Positions 31,666-41,190 of a stretch of 64,000 bases of DNA are shown one piece after another. Numbering within the stretch: the stretch's first letter is position 1; each line of letters begins with the position of its first letter. The notes under the pieces were generated by a model that searched no databases, was not told the DNA's origin, and worked only from the letters and a program-made list of their open reading frames with translations. Origin of the DNA: Hufsiella ginkgonis (GTDB lineage Bacteria > Bacteroidota > Bacteroidia > Sphingobacteriales > Sphingobacteriaceae); contig NZ_WVHS01000001.1 of assembly GCF_009834915.1 (NCBI RefSeq), positions 1,426,001 through 1,490,000 on the forward strand, given 5' to 3'. A program made the position numbers and the translations under genes.

Positions 31666-34302
31666 TTAACGCCGGCCCCCGAACCTGTTCAGCTGCATAT
31701 TCAGTCCCACGACCACGTAACGGGTAATGTATTTCGAGTTGTTCTCGATAATGGAGTTGCCTGAAATAATGCGGGAAAGGTTGCTGCCCTGGTTCAGGAT
31801 GTCGTTTACCTGTACATTGAAGCTGCCCATGTCATTTTTTAAGAATGAACGTGACGCCGAAGCATTAATCATAAGCGGGTTATTATTTTGAACGCCCCGG
31901 TAGCCGCTCGTGATCGATTTGGATGCATTTGAGCTCACATTGAATTTTTTTACCCGCAGGTTCACGTTCGAGCTGAACTGCCAGCCGGTGATGCGCGTTT
32001 CCGGCCGGGTGCCCAGCGTGTAGGTGTTCATGTTATTGCTGTAACGGGCAGAGACTCCGCCGCTAAATGTTTTTGTGAACACGTTGGTAGACAGGGATTG
32101 GCCGATATTTAAGCCTTTCGAGAAATTCTTCACATTGTCGGACAACGAAATTTGTTTGGCATATGACAAGTTTCCCGTAAGACCGATGCTGTATTTTTTG
32201 CCGGCAATTTTGTAAGGGATGCTCAGGGAGTAGTTCGACCCTACGTTATAAGCGCCGTTCACGTTTTCGTACCTGGTTTCCTGTTTCAGGCTGTTGAGCG
32301 TGTCTTTCCGGAGTATCGTATTGCTAACGATCTGGTTTTGCGTGGTTCCGCCGTTCAGTGAAATTGAGAACGTATTGCCCTTCTTAATATTGGTATGCCG
32401 GTAGTTTACGCCTCCCCGGTGACTGAATGCCACCTTCAGGTCGGGGTTTCCCACGATCACATTCTGAAGGCTCCGGGTATCGCGCACCGGCTGCAGCTGG
32501 TAAACAGAAGGGGCCTGGCTGCTGCCGCTGTAATCCGCCGAAAATGTGGTAGCGGTAGACGCCAGGTAGCTCATGTTAATGCTGGGCGAAAAGTTATTGC
32601 TGGTATTTTTTACTTTCCCGGGACGGTTAGAGTACTCGCCGTTTACTACGCCCGGGCTCAGCCGGATCCCGGCGGTGGCATTAAACTTTTTACCGCCGAT
32701 GCGGTAAGAGAGATTTATCCGGTGAGAGATATTGGAAGTATTGCTGAAATTGCTCAGCGAATCCACCTTTTGCAGCGGCTTTAACCCGGCGATTACACCG
32801 GTGTTGAGGTCGTTCTTGTTTTTGTTCCCGTTAAAACCATAAGAGAAGTCGACAGACATTTTTTTGTTAATTGGCTGGCTGAAGGAAAAGTTCATCCCGC
32901 CGCTTAGCGAACGGTTATTGTTGTCGATAACCCGGTGGAGGATAGAATCTTTGGCCGGCAACCCTTGCTCATTATAATAGCGGATGTTATCGTTCACATC
33001 CTGGTCGCCGGCGCCCCTGTTAGCGTTTATCGAAAAGTTTAGTGAAAATACCCGGCCTTTCTTGCCGATTTTGTGGCCCACTGTCATCCCGAGTCCGAAA
33101 CCCCGGTTATCGTTCTGGTTGGCGTTTATCGATTCGAGGTCCTGGTGGATCACACCTGATTGCGCCGAACGCGTCAGGAAGTTGGCCGTATTGTCCGAAA
33201 AATTAAATGACGGACTGAGACTGAGCATGGTTTTTTTTCCCCGGTAGTTGAGACCGAGGTTGGCGGAATGGTTATTGTTCTTCGATTCTGAATTATTCCC
33301 GCTCCGGTTAAATATGGTCCCCAGTGTGTTTACCGTTTCTATATAGGTGTCGTTGCTGCTGGCGTTGCGGCCATTTCCGAAGTTGTAGTTTGCCTGGATA
33401 TTAAGATTTTTCCCCCAGTTATCAGCATAGTTGACGCCGATATTGCCAGAAGTATTGGTACCCACGGAATTATTGGCGGTGTTGTAACCTGAGCTGGCGG
33501 CGATCTGCCTGTCGGTACGCCAATAGTTCCCGTTTACCGACGCGCCGTAGCGATCGTCTGTACCGCCGGTTAGGGAGCCGTTACCAAATGTGCCGCGGTC
33601 CATGCCCGGTTTCGTTACCAGGTTAAGCATTTTACGCGGCTGCCCGTTCCTGATCCCGGTGAATGCCGCTTCGTCACCATAATCGTCAATTACCTGGAGC
33701 TTGGCAAACATGTCTGCAGGAAGCTGTCTGATAAAATCTGTTACGTTTCCGCTAAAAAAGTTCTTCCCGTTAACGCGCAAAAAAGTGATGTTCTCGCCGT
33801 CCGACTTAATGTTACCGTTCTCATCCACTTCCAGGCCCGGGAATTGCCGCAGTAAGTCGATCACCTTATCGCGGTCCGTGACACTAAATGCCCGGGGATC
33901 ATATTCAATGGTATCACGTTTATAGGTGACGGCTTGTACGGGGGCTTCGATTTTTACTTCGGTTAACAGCCGCGAAGCGGGACGCAGTACCACCGGCGGT
34001 ATCTCCATTTCGCTTTGGCCGGCATCCGGCGTATAGGCTCCCTGGAAGGGAAAATAACCCAGGTAGTTCACCATTAAGGTAAACGTACCCGGTTTCAGGT
34101 TAATATGGTAAGCGCCGTCGGCGTCGGTTGCCGAGCGGACCGTATCTTTCCCGCTGATAATACGAACGGATGCCCCGTCTATCCGGGTACCCGCCGTATC
34201 CTGCACCACCCCTTTAACGGTAAATAACGCCTGGGCTGCTGCCTGCCCGGCGCATAACATCACCAATAGAAATAAGGCGAATGCTGGGTGTTTCCTGGTC
34301 AT
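31666..34302 (-). CDS. Outer membrane beta-barrel protein, TonB-receptor-like
   Basis: An 878-residue outer-membrane protein. The signal peptide is about residues 1-23 (ending GQAAAQ). A carboxypeptidase-regulatory-like domain (about 27-110) is followed by a plug-like region with VIDLLRQFPGLEVDENGNIK and FLRVNGKNFFSGN. The C-terminal 650 residues are a strand-rich barrel with many N/S/G turns. This is the OMP_b-brl_3 group, related to SusC-type receptors but without a SusD partner here. The ligand is unknown. Confidence 0.92.
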   Translation of the reverse strand: MTRKHPAFALFLLVMLCAGQAAAQALFTVKGVVQDTAGTRIDGASVRIISGKDTVRSATDADGAYHINLKPGTFTLMVNYLGYFPFQGAYTPDAGQSEMEIPPVVLRPASRLLTEVKIEAPVQAVTYKRDTIEYDPRAFSVTDRDKVIDLLRQFPGLEVDENGNIKSDGENITFLRVNGKNFFSGNVTDFIRQLPADMFAKLQVIDDYGDEAAFTGIRNGQPRKMLNLVTKPGMDRGTFGNGSLTGGTDDRYGASVNGNYWRTDRQIAASSGYNTANNSVGTNTSGNIGVNYADNWGKNLNIQANYNFGNGRNASSNDTYIETVNTLGTIFNRSGNNSESKNNNHSANLGLNYRGKKTMLSLSPSFNFSDNTANFLTRSAQSGVIHQDLESINANQNDNRGFGLGMTVGHKIGKKGRVFSLNFSINANRGAGDQDVNDNIRYYNEQGLPAKDSILHRVIDNNNRSLSGGMNFSFSQPINKKMSVDFSYGFNGNKNKNDLNTGVIAGLKPLQKVDSLSNFSNTSNISHRINLSYRIGGKKFNATAGIRLSPGVVNGEYSNRPGKVKNTSNNFSPSINMSYLASTATTFSADYSGSSQAPSVYQLQPVRDTRSLQNVIVGNPDLKVAFSHRGGVNYRHTNIKKGNTFSISLNGGTTQNQIVSNTILRKDTLNSLKQETRYENVNGAYNVGSNYSLSIPYKIAGKKYSIGLTGNLSYAKQISLSDNVKNFSKGLNIGQSLSTNVFTKTFSGGVSARYSNNMNTYTLGTRPETRITGWQFSSNVNLRVKKFNVSSNASKSITSGYRGVQNNNPLMINASASRSFLKNDMGSFNVQVNDILNQGSNLSRIISGNSIIENNSKYITRYVVVGLNMQLNRFGGRR

Positions 34303-34440
34303 TATTAACTGGCAAGATCGGGAGAACGAATATAACTAATTATTTAGTTGTACGTTTTTTTGTTTTCACGGCATTATACGGCAGATTATCTTTTTATGTA
34401 TAATCCATAAATGCGATACTTGTAACTCGGAGCTGCCGGT

Positions 34441-34493
34441 AATTGATTACCGGTAACTGATAACTGATCACTGACAACTGATAACTGACAACT
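34441..34493. repeat. CTGA-type dispersed repeat before an aldo/keto reductase
   Basis: About 50 bp of TAACTGATAACTGATCACTGACAAC-like units (A-subtype) ends five bases before the ATG at 34499. The repeat therefore makes up essentially the whole leader. Confidence 0.8.
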
Positions 34494-34498
34494 CAACA

Positions 34499-35392
34499 AT
34501 GGAAAAGATCTACCTCAGCGATTCCGGACCGAAAGTGTCGCCCGCCGTTTATGGCTTTTACCGGTGGAACGAACCGATGGAAAATCGTGCCGCTGCCATG
34601 GAGCGCATTATCAACCTTTGCCTTGAACTTGGCATTAACACGTTCGATCATTCCGAGATCTACGGCGGGTACCAATGTGAAGAACTTTTTGGGGAAGTAA
34701 TCAGCCAAAGATCCTTCAGGAGAGAGGACCTGGTGTTATTCACAAAATGTGGATTAGTGGTCCCAAATCCCGGCAAGCCTGAGGTACGGGTAAAACACTA
34801 TAATACATCGGCCAGCCACATCCTCCAGAGTGTGGATAACTCGCTGAGGAAGCTGCGGACGGACTATATCGACATTTTCCTGCTGGATAGCCTGGACCCG
34901 GTTTCTAACCTCGAAGAAACGGCGCTGGCTTTATCGCAATTAAAGCGATCTGGCAAGATCCGGAATATCGGTGTGGCGAATTTCCGGGTTTTTCAACACC
35001 AGCTGCTGGCTTCGTACCTGCAGGTGCCGATCGTAACCAACCACATCGAGCTGAATCTGCTCAATACTTCCGCACTCGATAACGGGCAGATGGACTACAT
35101 CAAGCAACGGTATATGCGCCCGCTTGCCGCATCGCCGCTTGCCGCCGGCCGGATCGCCAACGGGCAGGATATACAAGCGGTAAGGGTGCGCGAAAAGCTG
35201 ACGGAGATCGGGTTGAAATATGAAGCAGACATGGAATCCATCGCGATCGCATGGCTGGTAAAACTGGGTGCGCTGCCGTTGATCGGTACTACCAATGAAC
35301 AGCGGATCCGGAATATTGCGAACTCCTTTTCGATCGATCTCGATCTGCAGGATTGGTATGAGCTGTACCACGCATCAAAAGGAACAGAATAG
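34499..35392 (+). CDS. Aldo/keto reductase, catalytic histidine replaced
   Basis: A 297-residue TIM-barrel protein of the YdhF-like AKR group. D50 and Y55 (FDHSEIYGG) and K83 (LFTKCG) match three of the four catalytic residues. In the usual LLLHRPDPL motif this protein reads FLLDSLDPV, so the catalytic histidine appears as D130. The NADPH-binding end (LPLIGTTNEQRIRNI) is intact. It may be a reductase with altered chemistry or a non-catalytic relative. It converges on rarA with a 41-bp gap. Confidence 0.88.
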   Translation: MEKIYLSDSGPKVSPAVYGFYRWNEPMENRAAAMERIINLCLELGINTFDHSEIYGGYQCEELFGEVISQRSFRREDLVLFTKCGLVVPNPGKPEVRVKHYNTSASHILQSVDNSLRKLRTDYIDIFLLDSLDPVSNLEETALALSQLKRSGKIRNIGVANFRVFQHQLLASYLQVPIVTNHIELNLLNTSALDNGQMDYIKQRYMRPLAASPLAAGRIANGQDIQAVRVREKLTEIGLKYEADMESIAIAWLVKLGALPLIGTTNEQRIRNIANSFSIDLDLQDWYELYHASKGTE

Positions 35393-35433
35393 TCTTCGCG
35401 CTATTTGCGAAAAAAGAGTGCTTAACTCCCGGG

Positions 35434-36708
35434 TTAATACCCGTATTTTTCCTTCCAGAGAAATTTAAGACGTTCGCGGAGCTTCTGTTCCGCAGCGTTA
35501 TTGCCGGGGTCGTACAACTTTTTCCCGCTGACCTTTTCGGGCATAAATTCCTGTTGAACAAAGTTGTTTTCGTAGGAATGGGCATATTTGTAGTCCTTCC
35601 CGTAACCGATATTTTTCATCAGTTTGGTAGGCGCGTTGCGGATATGCAGGGGAACGGGCAGGTCGCCGGTTTCGGCTACGAGTGCCTGTGCGTTTGCGAT
35701 GGCCTCGTAACTGGCATTGCTTTTTGCCGATGAGGCGAGATAGGTTACCGCTTGCGATAAAATGATGCGCGATTCGGGCCAGCCGATCAGGTTCACCGCC
35801 TGGAAACAATTGGTGGCCAACAGAAGGGCGTTGGGGTTGGCGTTGCCGATGTCTTCGGAGGCGAGAATCACCAGTCGCCGGGCAATAAATAACGGATCTT
35901 CCCCCCCGGCAATCATCCTGGCCAACCAGTAAACTGCCGCGTTGGGGTCGCTTCCGCGAATAGATTTGATGAAAGCGGAAATAATATCGTAGTGCTGCTC
36001 GCCGGCTTTATCATAGATCGCCATGTTTTGCTGAACCTGCTGCAGCACCAGTTCGTTGGTAAGCGACTGGCTGCCGACGGCGTTCACTACCAGCTCCAGG
36101 ATGTTCAGCAGTTTCCGGCCGTCCCCGCCCGATAATCTTAGCAGCGCTTCGTGTTCTTTTATAATGATGCCGCGATCTTTGAGGTACTCATCGGTCTGCA
36201 GGGCATGCTGCATGAGCGCGACCAGCTCTTCTTCCGTAAGATGCTGCAGGATATATACCTGGCACCGCGAAAGTAACGCCGAGATCACCTCGAAGGAGGG
36301 GTTTTCCGTGGTGGCGCCGATGAGCGTCACCAGGCCACGCTCCACCGCTCCCAGCAGCGAGTCCTGCTGGGATTTTGAGAAGCGGTGAATTTCGTCGATA
36401 AATAATATAGGCAGCTTTTGCCCGAACTCCTTTAGCTTCGCTGCTTTTTCGATCACGTCGCGTACGTCTTTCACACCCGAATTGATCGCGCTAAGGCTGA
36501 AAAAGGGACGGTCGAGCTGCCGCGAAATGATAAACGCCAGGGTAGTTTTCCCCACGCCTGGCGGGCCCCATAAAATAAGCGATGGAAGGTTGCCGCTTTC
36601 TATGGCGCGCCTTAAAACGGCTCCCTTACCCACCAGGTGCTGCTGCCCGAAATACCCGTCGAGACCCGTGGGGCGCATTCGTTCGGCAAGAGGAGGCAGG
36701 GTCGGCAT
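35434..36708 (-). CDS. rarA: Replication-associated recombination protein A (AAA ATPase)
   Basis: A 424-residue clamp-loader-like ATPase acting at stalled forks. It opens with PPLAERMRPTGLDGYFGQQHLVG. Walker A is GPPGVGKTT (48-56) and Walker B is LFIDEIHRF. Sensor and lid regions follow, then the C-terminal tetramerisation domain ending in PEKVSGKKLYDPGNN. Length and order match RarA/MgsA. It is 15 bp upstream of the M16 gene on the same strand. Confidence 0.95.
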   Translation of the reverse strand: MPTLPPLAERMRPTGLDGYFGQQHLVGKGAVLRRAIESGNLPSLILWGPPGVGKTTLAFIISRQLDRPFFSLSAINSGVKDVRDVIEKAAKLKEFGQKLPILFIDEIHRFSKSQQDSLLGAVERGLVTLIGATTENPSFEVISALLSRCQVYILQHLTEEELVALMQHALQTDEYLKDRGIIIKEHEALLRLSGGDGRKLLNILELVVNAVGSQSLTNELVLQQVQQNMAIYDKAGEQHYDIISAFIKSIRGSDPNAAVYWLARMIAGGEDPLFIARRLVILASEDIGNANPNALLLATNCFQAVNLIGWPESRIILSQAVTYLASSAKSNASYEAIANAQALVAETGDLPVPLHIRNAPTKLMKNIGYGKDYKYAHSYENNFVQQEFMPEKVSGKKLYDPGNNAAEQKLRERLKFLWKEKYGY

Positions 36709-36723
36709 GTTTAGTTAAATCGT

Positions 36724-39573
36724 TTAACCTTTGGGATTTCCATCGGCGTCGAGCTCGACGATATCGTATCCTAATTTCTTTAAACCTGGCATCACGAGGT
36801 CCTTATCACCAACAACGAGGATGATCATCTTGTTCACGTCGAGGTATTTTTTTGCCAGCGCGTCGATCTCGGCTTTGCTGATGCTGTTCCTGATTTTACT
36901 TTGCTCGTCTACGTAAGTGGGCGCCAGGTCGTATTCCAGGATCCGGGAAAGAAAGCCTGCCTTCTGTGCGTTGGTTTCGTAGCTGCGCGCGGTGCTCTGC
37001 CCGATAGACGATTTCATAAAAGTAAGCTCTGCCGGGGTAATACCGGTTTTGGCGTAGTTAGAGATCTCTTTCATAAACTCGACCACGGAACTGTCTGTGG
37101 CCGAAGCCCTAACACCGGCTGAGGCCGTAAAGGTGCCGCCATATTTCCCGGAAGTAAATGTTGAACGTGCACCGTAGGTCCATCCTTTGTCTTCGCGAAG
37201 GTTGAGGTTGATCCTGCTGCTGAAGGCGGCGCCGAGGTTATAGTTCATCAGGCCCGCACGGTAATATTCGCCGCTGGCATCATAATTCATCCCGGTGAGG
37301 TTACCTATGCGGATCTCCGATTGAGCCGCTTTGGATACATCGACAAAGTAAAGGGTAGTTTTGTTAAATGTTTTTCCGCCGGCAGGTTTTGGTACGCTGA
37401 GTGCTGCGCCGCCTTTCCATTTGTCGAGAAATGCCAGTTTCGGTTTGATGTCGGTTTCTTTAATGTCGCCGATCACCACCACCTGGCTTAACGAAGGCAC
37501 TACGTAGGTATCATAAAAGGCCTGGACATCCGCTAACGTAATGTTCGGGATGGTTTTTTCGGTACCTGAGCCTGCAATTACCCGCAAGTTGTCATTTCCG
37601 TACAGCAGTTTGTTATACACGTTCGAGGCGATAAAGGCAGGTTGCGTTTTCGCCCTGCGCAAGCTGGTGATGGTTTGCTGTTTAATGCGGTCCAGTGATT
37701 CCTGCGTAAATTTAGGGTTGAACATCCTTTCCTCTAACAGGGCAAGCGTTCTGTCGAGGTTTTTGGTCAGCGTAGACGCCTGGAACGAAAAACCGTCGCT
37801 GCCGCCGCCGGCGGAAACGTTGCTGCCGATCTTTTGTAATTCAGCGCTGAATGCCTCGGAGGTGAAATTCTTGGTGTCTTCGTTCAGCATGCGCCCCACG
37901 ATACCGGCGAGACCGGCTTTTGAAGCCTCTTCAAATAAGCCGCCGCCATCTACCGAAACGGAAATGGATACCGACGGGATCTCGGTGTTTTCTGAACCGA
38001 TGATCTTAATACCGTTGGCTTTTTTCGCCGTCCAGTATTTAGGTACCGAAGCCACCACGGGGTTGGTGCCGGTTGCAGGAGTCGCTTTACGGTCGAATTT
38101 ATCCGCGCCCTTTACATATTTAAGACCATCATAGCCGTAATCGGGGGCTTTGTAATTGGATTTATCGGGAGTATAATTGTCGGGTGCCACGCGCATATCG
38201 CCTTTCCCTTTCGGGAGAACGCTGAGTACCACGGCATTTTTATCCTTTACATAGGTATTGTACACGCGCATCACATCCTCTTTGGTAACCGACTGGATGG
38301 CTTTTAGCCGTTCCTTGATCTGGTTGGGATTGCCGGTGAAGGTTTGTGCCGCGGCGAGCTGCGAAACTTTCCCCGACACGCTCGAAAGGGAGTTTACAAA
38401 CTGCGATTCGGCGCCGCCTTTTAAGCGTACCAGGTCCTCATCCGATACGCCTTTTGCTTCAAACTCCTTAAGGGACTGGTTTACAAGTGCGTACATGTCC
38501 TGCATAGTCTGGCCCGGGAACGGGATCACGGTAATGCCGATCTCTCCTGCCAGCTCTGAGCCGTAGGCCGACATGGATGCCTGGCTGGCCTTGCGCGGTT
38601 TGGTGAAATTCTTGTAAAAGATCGAGTTGTTACCCCGGCCGATCAGCTGGGCCATGATGTTAAGCGCCGCCTGGTCTTTGTCGTACGCCGTTACGCCCGG
38701 GTAGGTGATCGAAAGCATCGGCTGCTGTGCATAATTATCTTCGTAAGAAACGAAACGGGTTTTATCCAGCACGGGTGCGGGATATTTCACGTTTTTAACT
38801 GCAGGGCCGCTTGGCACCGAGCCGAAATATTTTTCGATCCACGCTAATGTTTGTTTTGGGTTAATATCTCCGCCAATAGTAATAGTGGAGTTGTTCGGCC
38901 CGTACCAGCGCAGGAAGAAGTTCTTGAGATCGTTCACATTTACGCGGTTCAGGTCTTCGATATACCCGATGGTAAGCCATGAATACGGGTGCCCATATGG
39001 GTAAAGCGCTTTGCTGGAGTATTCGCTGGCAAGGCCATAAGGCTGGTTATCATAATTTTGTCCCCGTTCATTTTTGACGGTCGCACGCTGGATCTCGAAC
39101 TTTTTCTGGGTAACGGCATCGAGCAGGTAGCCCATACGGTCGGCTTCGAGCCAGATCATTTTTTCTACCTGGTTGCTGGGTACGGTTTCGTAATAATTGG
39201 TACGGTCTTCATTGGTGGAGCCGTTCAGCGTGCCGCCAGACTCGGTAACGATCTTAAAATGCTCGTCGTCGGCCACATTATCGGATCCCTGGAACATCAT
39301 GTGCTCGAAGAAATGTGCAAACCCCGATTTCCCGATCTCTTCGCGGGCCGAACCCACATGGTAGGTTACGTCTACGTGCGCCACCGGGTCGGAATGGTCC
39401 TCGTGCAGGATCACGGTGAGGCCGTTCGGTAACACGTACTTTTCGTAAGGAACCACCAGCTCGTTGCCGGTTTTGGTCACTTTCTCTACGAGGCGCGCCT
39501 TAGACGGCTGGGCCACCTGGGCGAATGCGGGGGTAATGAGAACAGATAACAAGGGAAGCAGTAATTTTTTCAT
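36724..39573 (-). CDS. M16 family (insulinase/pitrilysin) metallopeptidase
   Basis: A 949-residue exported zinc peptidase with two fused M16 halves. The signal peptide is about 1-18 (ending TPAFAQ). The inverted zinc motif HFFEH (H87, E90, H91) and VKNERGQNYDN supply the active site in the N-terminal half. The second half (from about residue 520) keeps the fold but lacks HxxEH, as expected. It degrades peptides in the periplasm. It is followed by rarA upstream on the map and probably by a repeat-filled promoter region. Confidence 0.94.
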   Translation of the reverse strand: MKKLLLPLLSVLITPAFAQVAQPSKARLVEKVTKTGNELVVPYEKYVLPNGLTVILHEDHSDPVAHVDVTYHVGSAREEIGKSGFAHFFEHMMFQGSDNVADDEHFKIVTESGGTLNGSTNEDRTNYYETVPSNQVEKMIWLEADRMGYLLDAVTQKKFEIQRATVKNERGQNYDNQPYGLASEYSSKALYPYGHPYSWLTIGYIEDLNRVNVNDLKNFFLRWYGPNNSTITIGGDINPKQTLAWIEKYFGSVPSGPAVKNVKYPAPVLDKTRFVSYEDNYAQQPMLSITYPGVTAYDKDQAALNIMAQLIGRGNNSIFYKNFTKPRKASQASMSAYGSELAGEIGITVIPFPGQTMQDMYALVNQSLKEFEAKGVSDEDLVRLKGGAESQFVNSLSSVSGKVSQLAAAQTFTGNPNQIKERLKAIQSVTKEDVMRVYNTYVKDKNAVVLSVLPKGKGDMRVAPDNYTPDKSNYKAPDYGYDGLKYVKGADKFDRKATPATGTNPVVASVPKYWTAKKANGIKIIGSENTEIPSVSISVSVDGGGLFEEASKAGLAGIVGRMLNEDTKNFTSEAFSAELQKIGSNVSAGGGSDGFSFQASTLTKNLDRTLALLEERMFNPKFTQESLDRIKQQTITSLRRAKTQPAFIASNVYNKLLYGNDNLRVIAGSGTEKTIPNITLADVQAFYDTYVVPSLSQVVVIGDIKETDIKPKLAFLDKWKGGAALSVPKPAGGKTFNKTTLYFVDVSKAAQSEIRIGNLTGMNYDASGEYYRAGLMNYNLGAAFSSRINLNLREDKGWTYGARSTFTSGKYGGTFTASAGVRASATDSSVVEFMKEISNYAKTGITPAELTFMKSSIGQSTARSYETNAQKAGFLSRILEYDLAPTYVDEQSKIRNSISKAEIDALAKKYLDVNKMIILVVGDKDLVMPGLKKLGYDIVELDADGNPKG

Positions 39574-39603
39574 GTTGTAACGGTTATAAGGTTTGGGAGT
39601 TTT

Positions 39604-39723
39604 CAGCAGTCAGTAATCAGTAATCAGCTATCAGCAGTCAGCGATCAGCAGCCAGCTTTCGGCATATTGGGCGTAAACGTTTGTTTCCGGATCAGGCTCA
39701 CAACTGATTGCTGGCAGCTGACA
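39604..39723. repeat. CTGA-type dispersed repeat clusters
   Basis: A dense cluster (39604-39658) of CAGTAATCAGCTATCAGCAGTCAG-like units and a shorter one (39701-39723) occupy the gap between the M16 and ABC ATPase genes. Confidence 0.75.
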
Positions 39724-39740
39724 ATAACAAATATATCCAA

Positions 39741-40361
39741 CTAAGCCTTAAAATCGGTTACCTGCAGCCTGTTTTTGCAAAAATGATATTCAGGCTCCTG
39801 GTTAGAACCGATGATAAGCAGCCTCCCGGGCGAAAATTGCGTAACCAGTTGGTGGTACCAGGCGAGGCCGGCTTCGTCGAGGTTCGACCCAGGCTCGTCA
39901 AGCAGGATCAGCGGGGTGTCGGCGCAGAAGGCGAGGGCCAGTTTGGTACGTTGTTTCATGCCCGACGAGAAGTGCCGGATCATTTTGTTGGCCTGCGTGC
40001 CGAATCCGAGGAGACCGATCACTTTTTGGGCGTCAAATCCTTCGCGGTAGTTTTTAAACCGGAAATGGAAGTCGACCAGTTCCCGGAGGGTGAATTCTTC
40101 TACCAGCTCCAGGTAGGGGGCGGCCAGGCTTAGTTGTGCGAAAACCTGTTCATCTGCAACGGGTTTTTCATCGTCACCATAGCGGATAGTTCCCTGCGAA
40201 GGCGTAAGCGACCCGGCGATAACCTGCAGCAATGTCGACTTGCCTGATCCGTTCGGGCCGAGCACGGCATACGAATCGCCTTGGGTGAAGGTGTAATCGA
40301 TGTTCTTAAAGATCCATTCCCGGTTAAAGCGGCGCCCGATATTTTGGAGTATAACATTCAT
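39741..40361 (-). CDS. ABC transporter ATP-binding protein
   Basis: A 206-residue ATPase. Walker A is GPNGSGKST (35-43), the signature is FSSGMKQRTKLALAF, and Walker B is LILLDEPGSNLD. It resembles the CcmA/exporter group with a small single domain. No permease is next to it, so the partner and substrate are unknown. It lies 49 bp after lpxA on the same strand and may be the last gene of the lipid A cluster. Confidence 0.9.
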   Translation of the reverse strand: MNVILQNIGRRFNREWIFKNIDYTFTQGDSYAVLGPNGSGKSTLLQVIAGSLTPSQGTIRYGDDEKPVADEQVFAQLSLAAPYLELVEEFTLRELVDFHFRFKNYREGFDAQKVIGLLGFGTQANKMIRHFSSGMKQRTKLALAFCADTPLILLDEPGSNLDEAGLAWYHQLVTQFSPGRLLIIGSNQEPEYHFCKNRLQVTDFKA

Positions 40362-40410
40362 AAAATAACGAACCGGCGGGAATAACTGCCCGGGGCAGGT
40401 AAATGGATGG

Positions 40411-41190
40411 CTAGGCGCTAAAACCTTTCATGATCCCCCTGTTCGAGTTGCGGATGAAATCAAGGATCTCGTCGCGGATCTCGGTGGGCTGACGTTCAGC
40501 TTCGATGATGTCCAGGGCGGTAGAAATGTTGAACTTCTTCACAAAGATCGTGCGGTAAATGTCCTGGATCTCGTTGATGTCTTCGGACGTGAACCCGCGG
40601 CGGCGCAGGCCCACGGAGTTGATGCCAACATATGAAAGCGGTTCGCGCGCGGCCTTCACATAGGGGGGCACATCTTTACGCACCAGCGAACCACCGGTGA
40701 TAAAGGCATGTGAGCCCACCTGCACGAACTGGTGGATGGCTACCATTCCCGCCAGCACCACGTAGTTCCCGATGGTGATGTGGCCGGCCAGCGTGGTATT
40801 ATTAGAGAAGATGCAGAAGTCGCCCACTTCGCAATCGTGCGCAACGTGGCAGTAGGCCATGATCAGGCAGTTCTTGCCGATCACCGTTTTCCAGCGGTCG
40901 CGGGTACCGCGGTTAATGGTCACGCATTCGCGGATGGTGGTGTTATCACCGATCTCTACGGTCGTTTTTTCGCCGGCATATTTCAGGTCCTGCGGGTTCC
41001 CGGAGATCACTGCACCCGGGTAAATGCGGCAATTCTTACCGATCCTGGCGCCGTCCATAATGGTTACATTGGGCCCGATCCAGGTACCTTCCCCGATCTC
41101 TACGTCTTTGTGAATGGTGACAAAAGGTTCGATCACCACGTTATCCGCAATTTTTGCGTCGGGGTGTATATAGGCTAAGGGCTGGATCAT
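40411..41190 (-). CDS. lpxA: UDP-N-acetylglucosamine acyltransferase
   Basis: First step of lipid A synthesis: transfers a hydroxyacyl chain from ACP to UDP-GlcNAc in the cytoplasm. The 259 residues are a left-handed parallel beta-helix of hexapeptide repeats (IGEGTWIGPNVTIMDGARIG). The catalytic histidine lies in YCHVAHDCEVGD, and the helical C-terminal domain is present. Its start overlaps the lpxC-fabZ stop by 4 bp, so the two are translationally coupled. Confidence 0.97.
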   Translation of the reverse strand: MIQPLAYIHPDAKIADNVVIEPFVTIHKDVEIGEGTWIGPNVTIMDGARIGKNCRIYPGAVISGNPQDLKYAGEKTTVEIGDNTTIRECVTINRGTRDRWKTVIGKNCLIMAYCHVAHDCEVGDFCIFSNNTTLAGHITIGNYVVLAGMVAIHQFVQVGSHAFITGGSLVRKDVPPYVKAAREPLSYVGINSVGLRRRGFTSEDINEIQDIYRTIFVKKFNISTALDIIEAERQPTEIRDEILDFIRNSNRGIMKGFSA

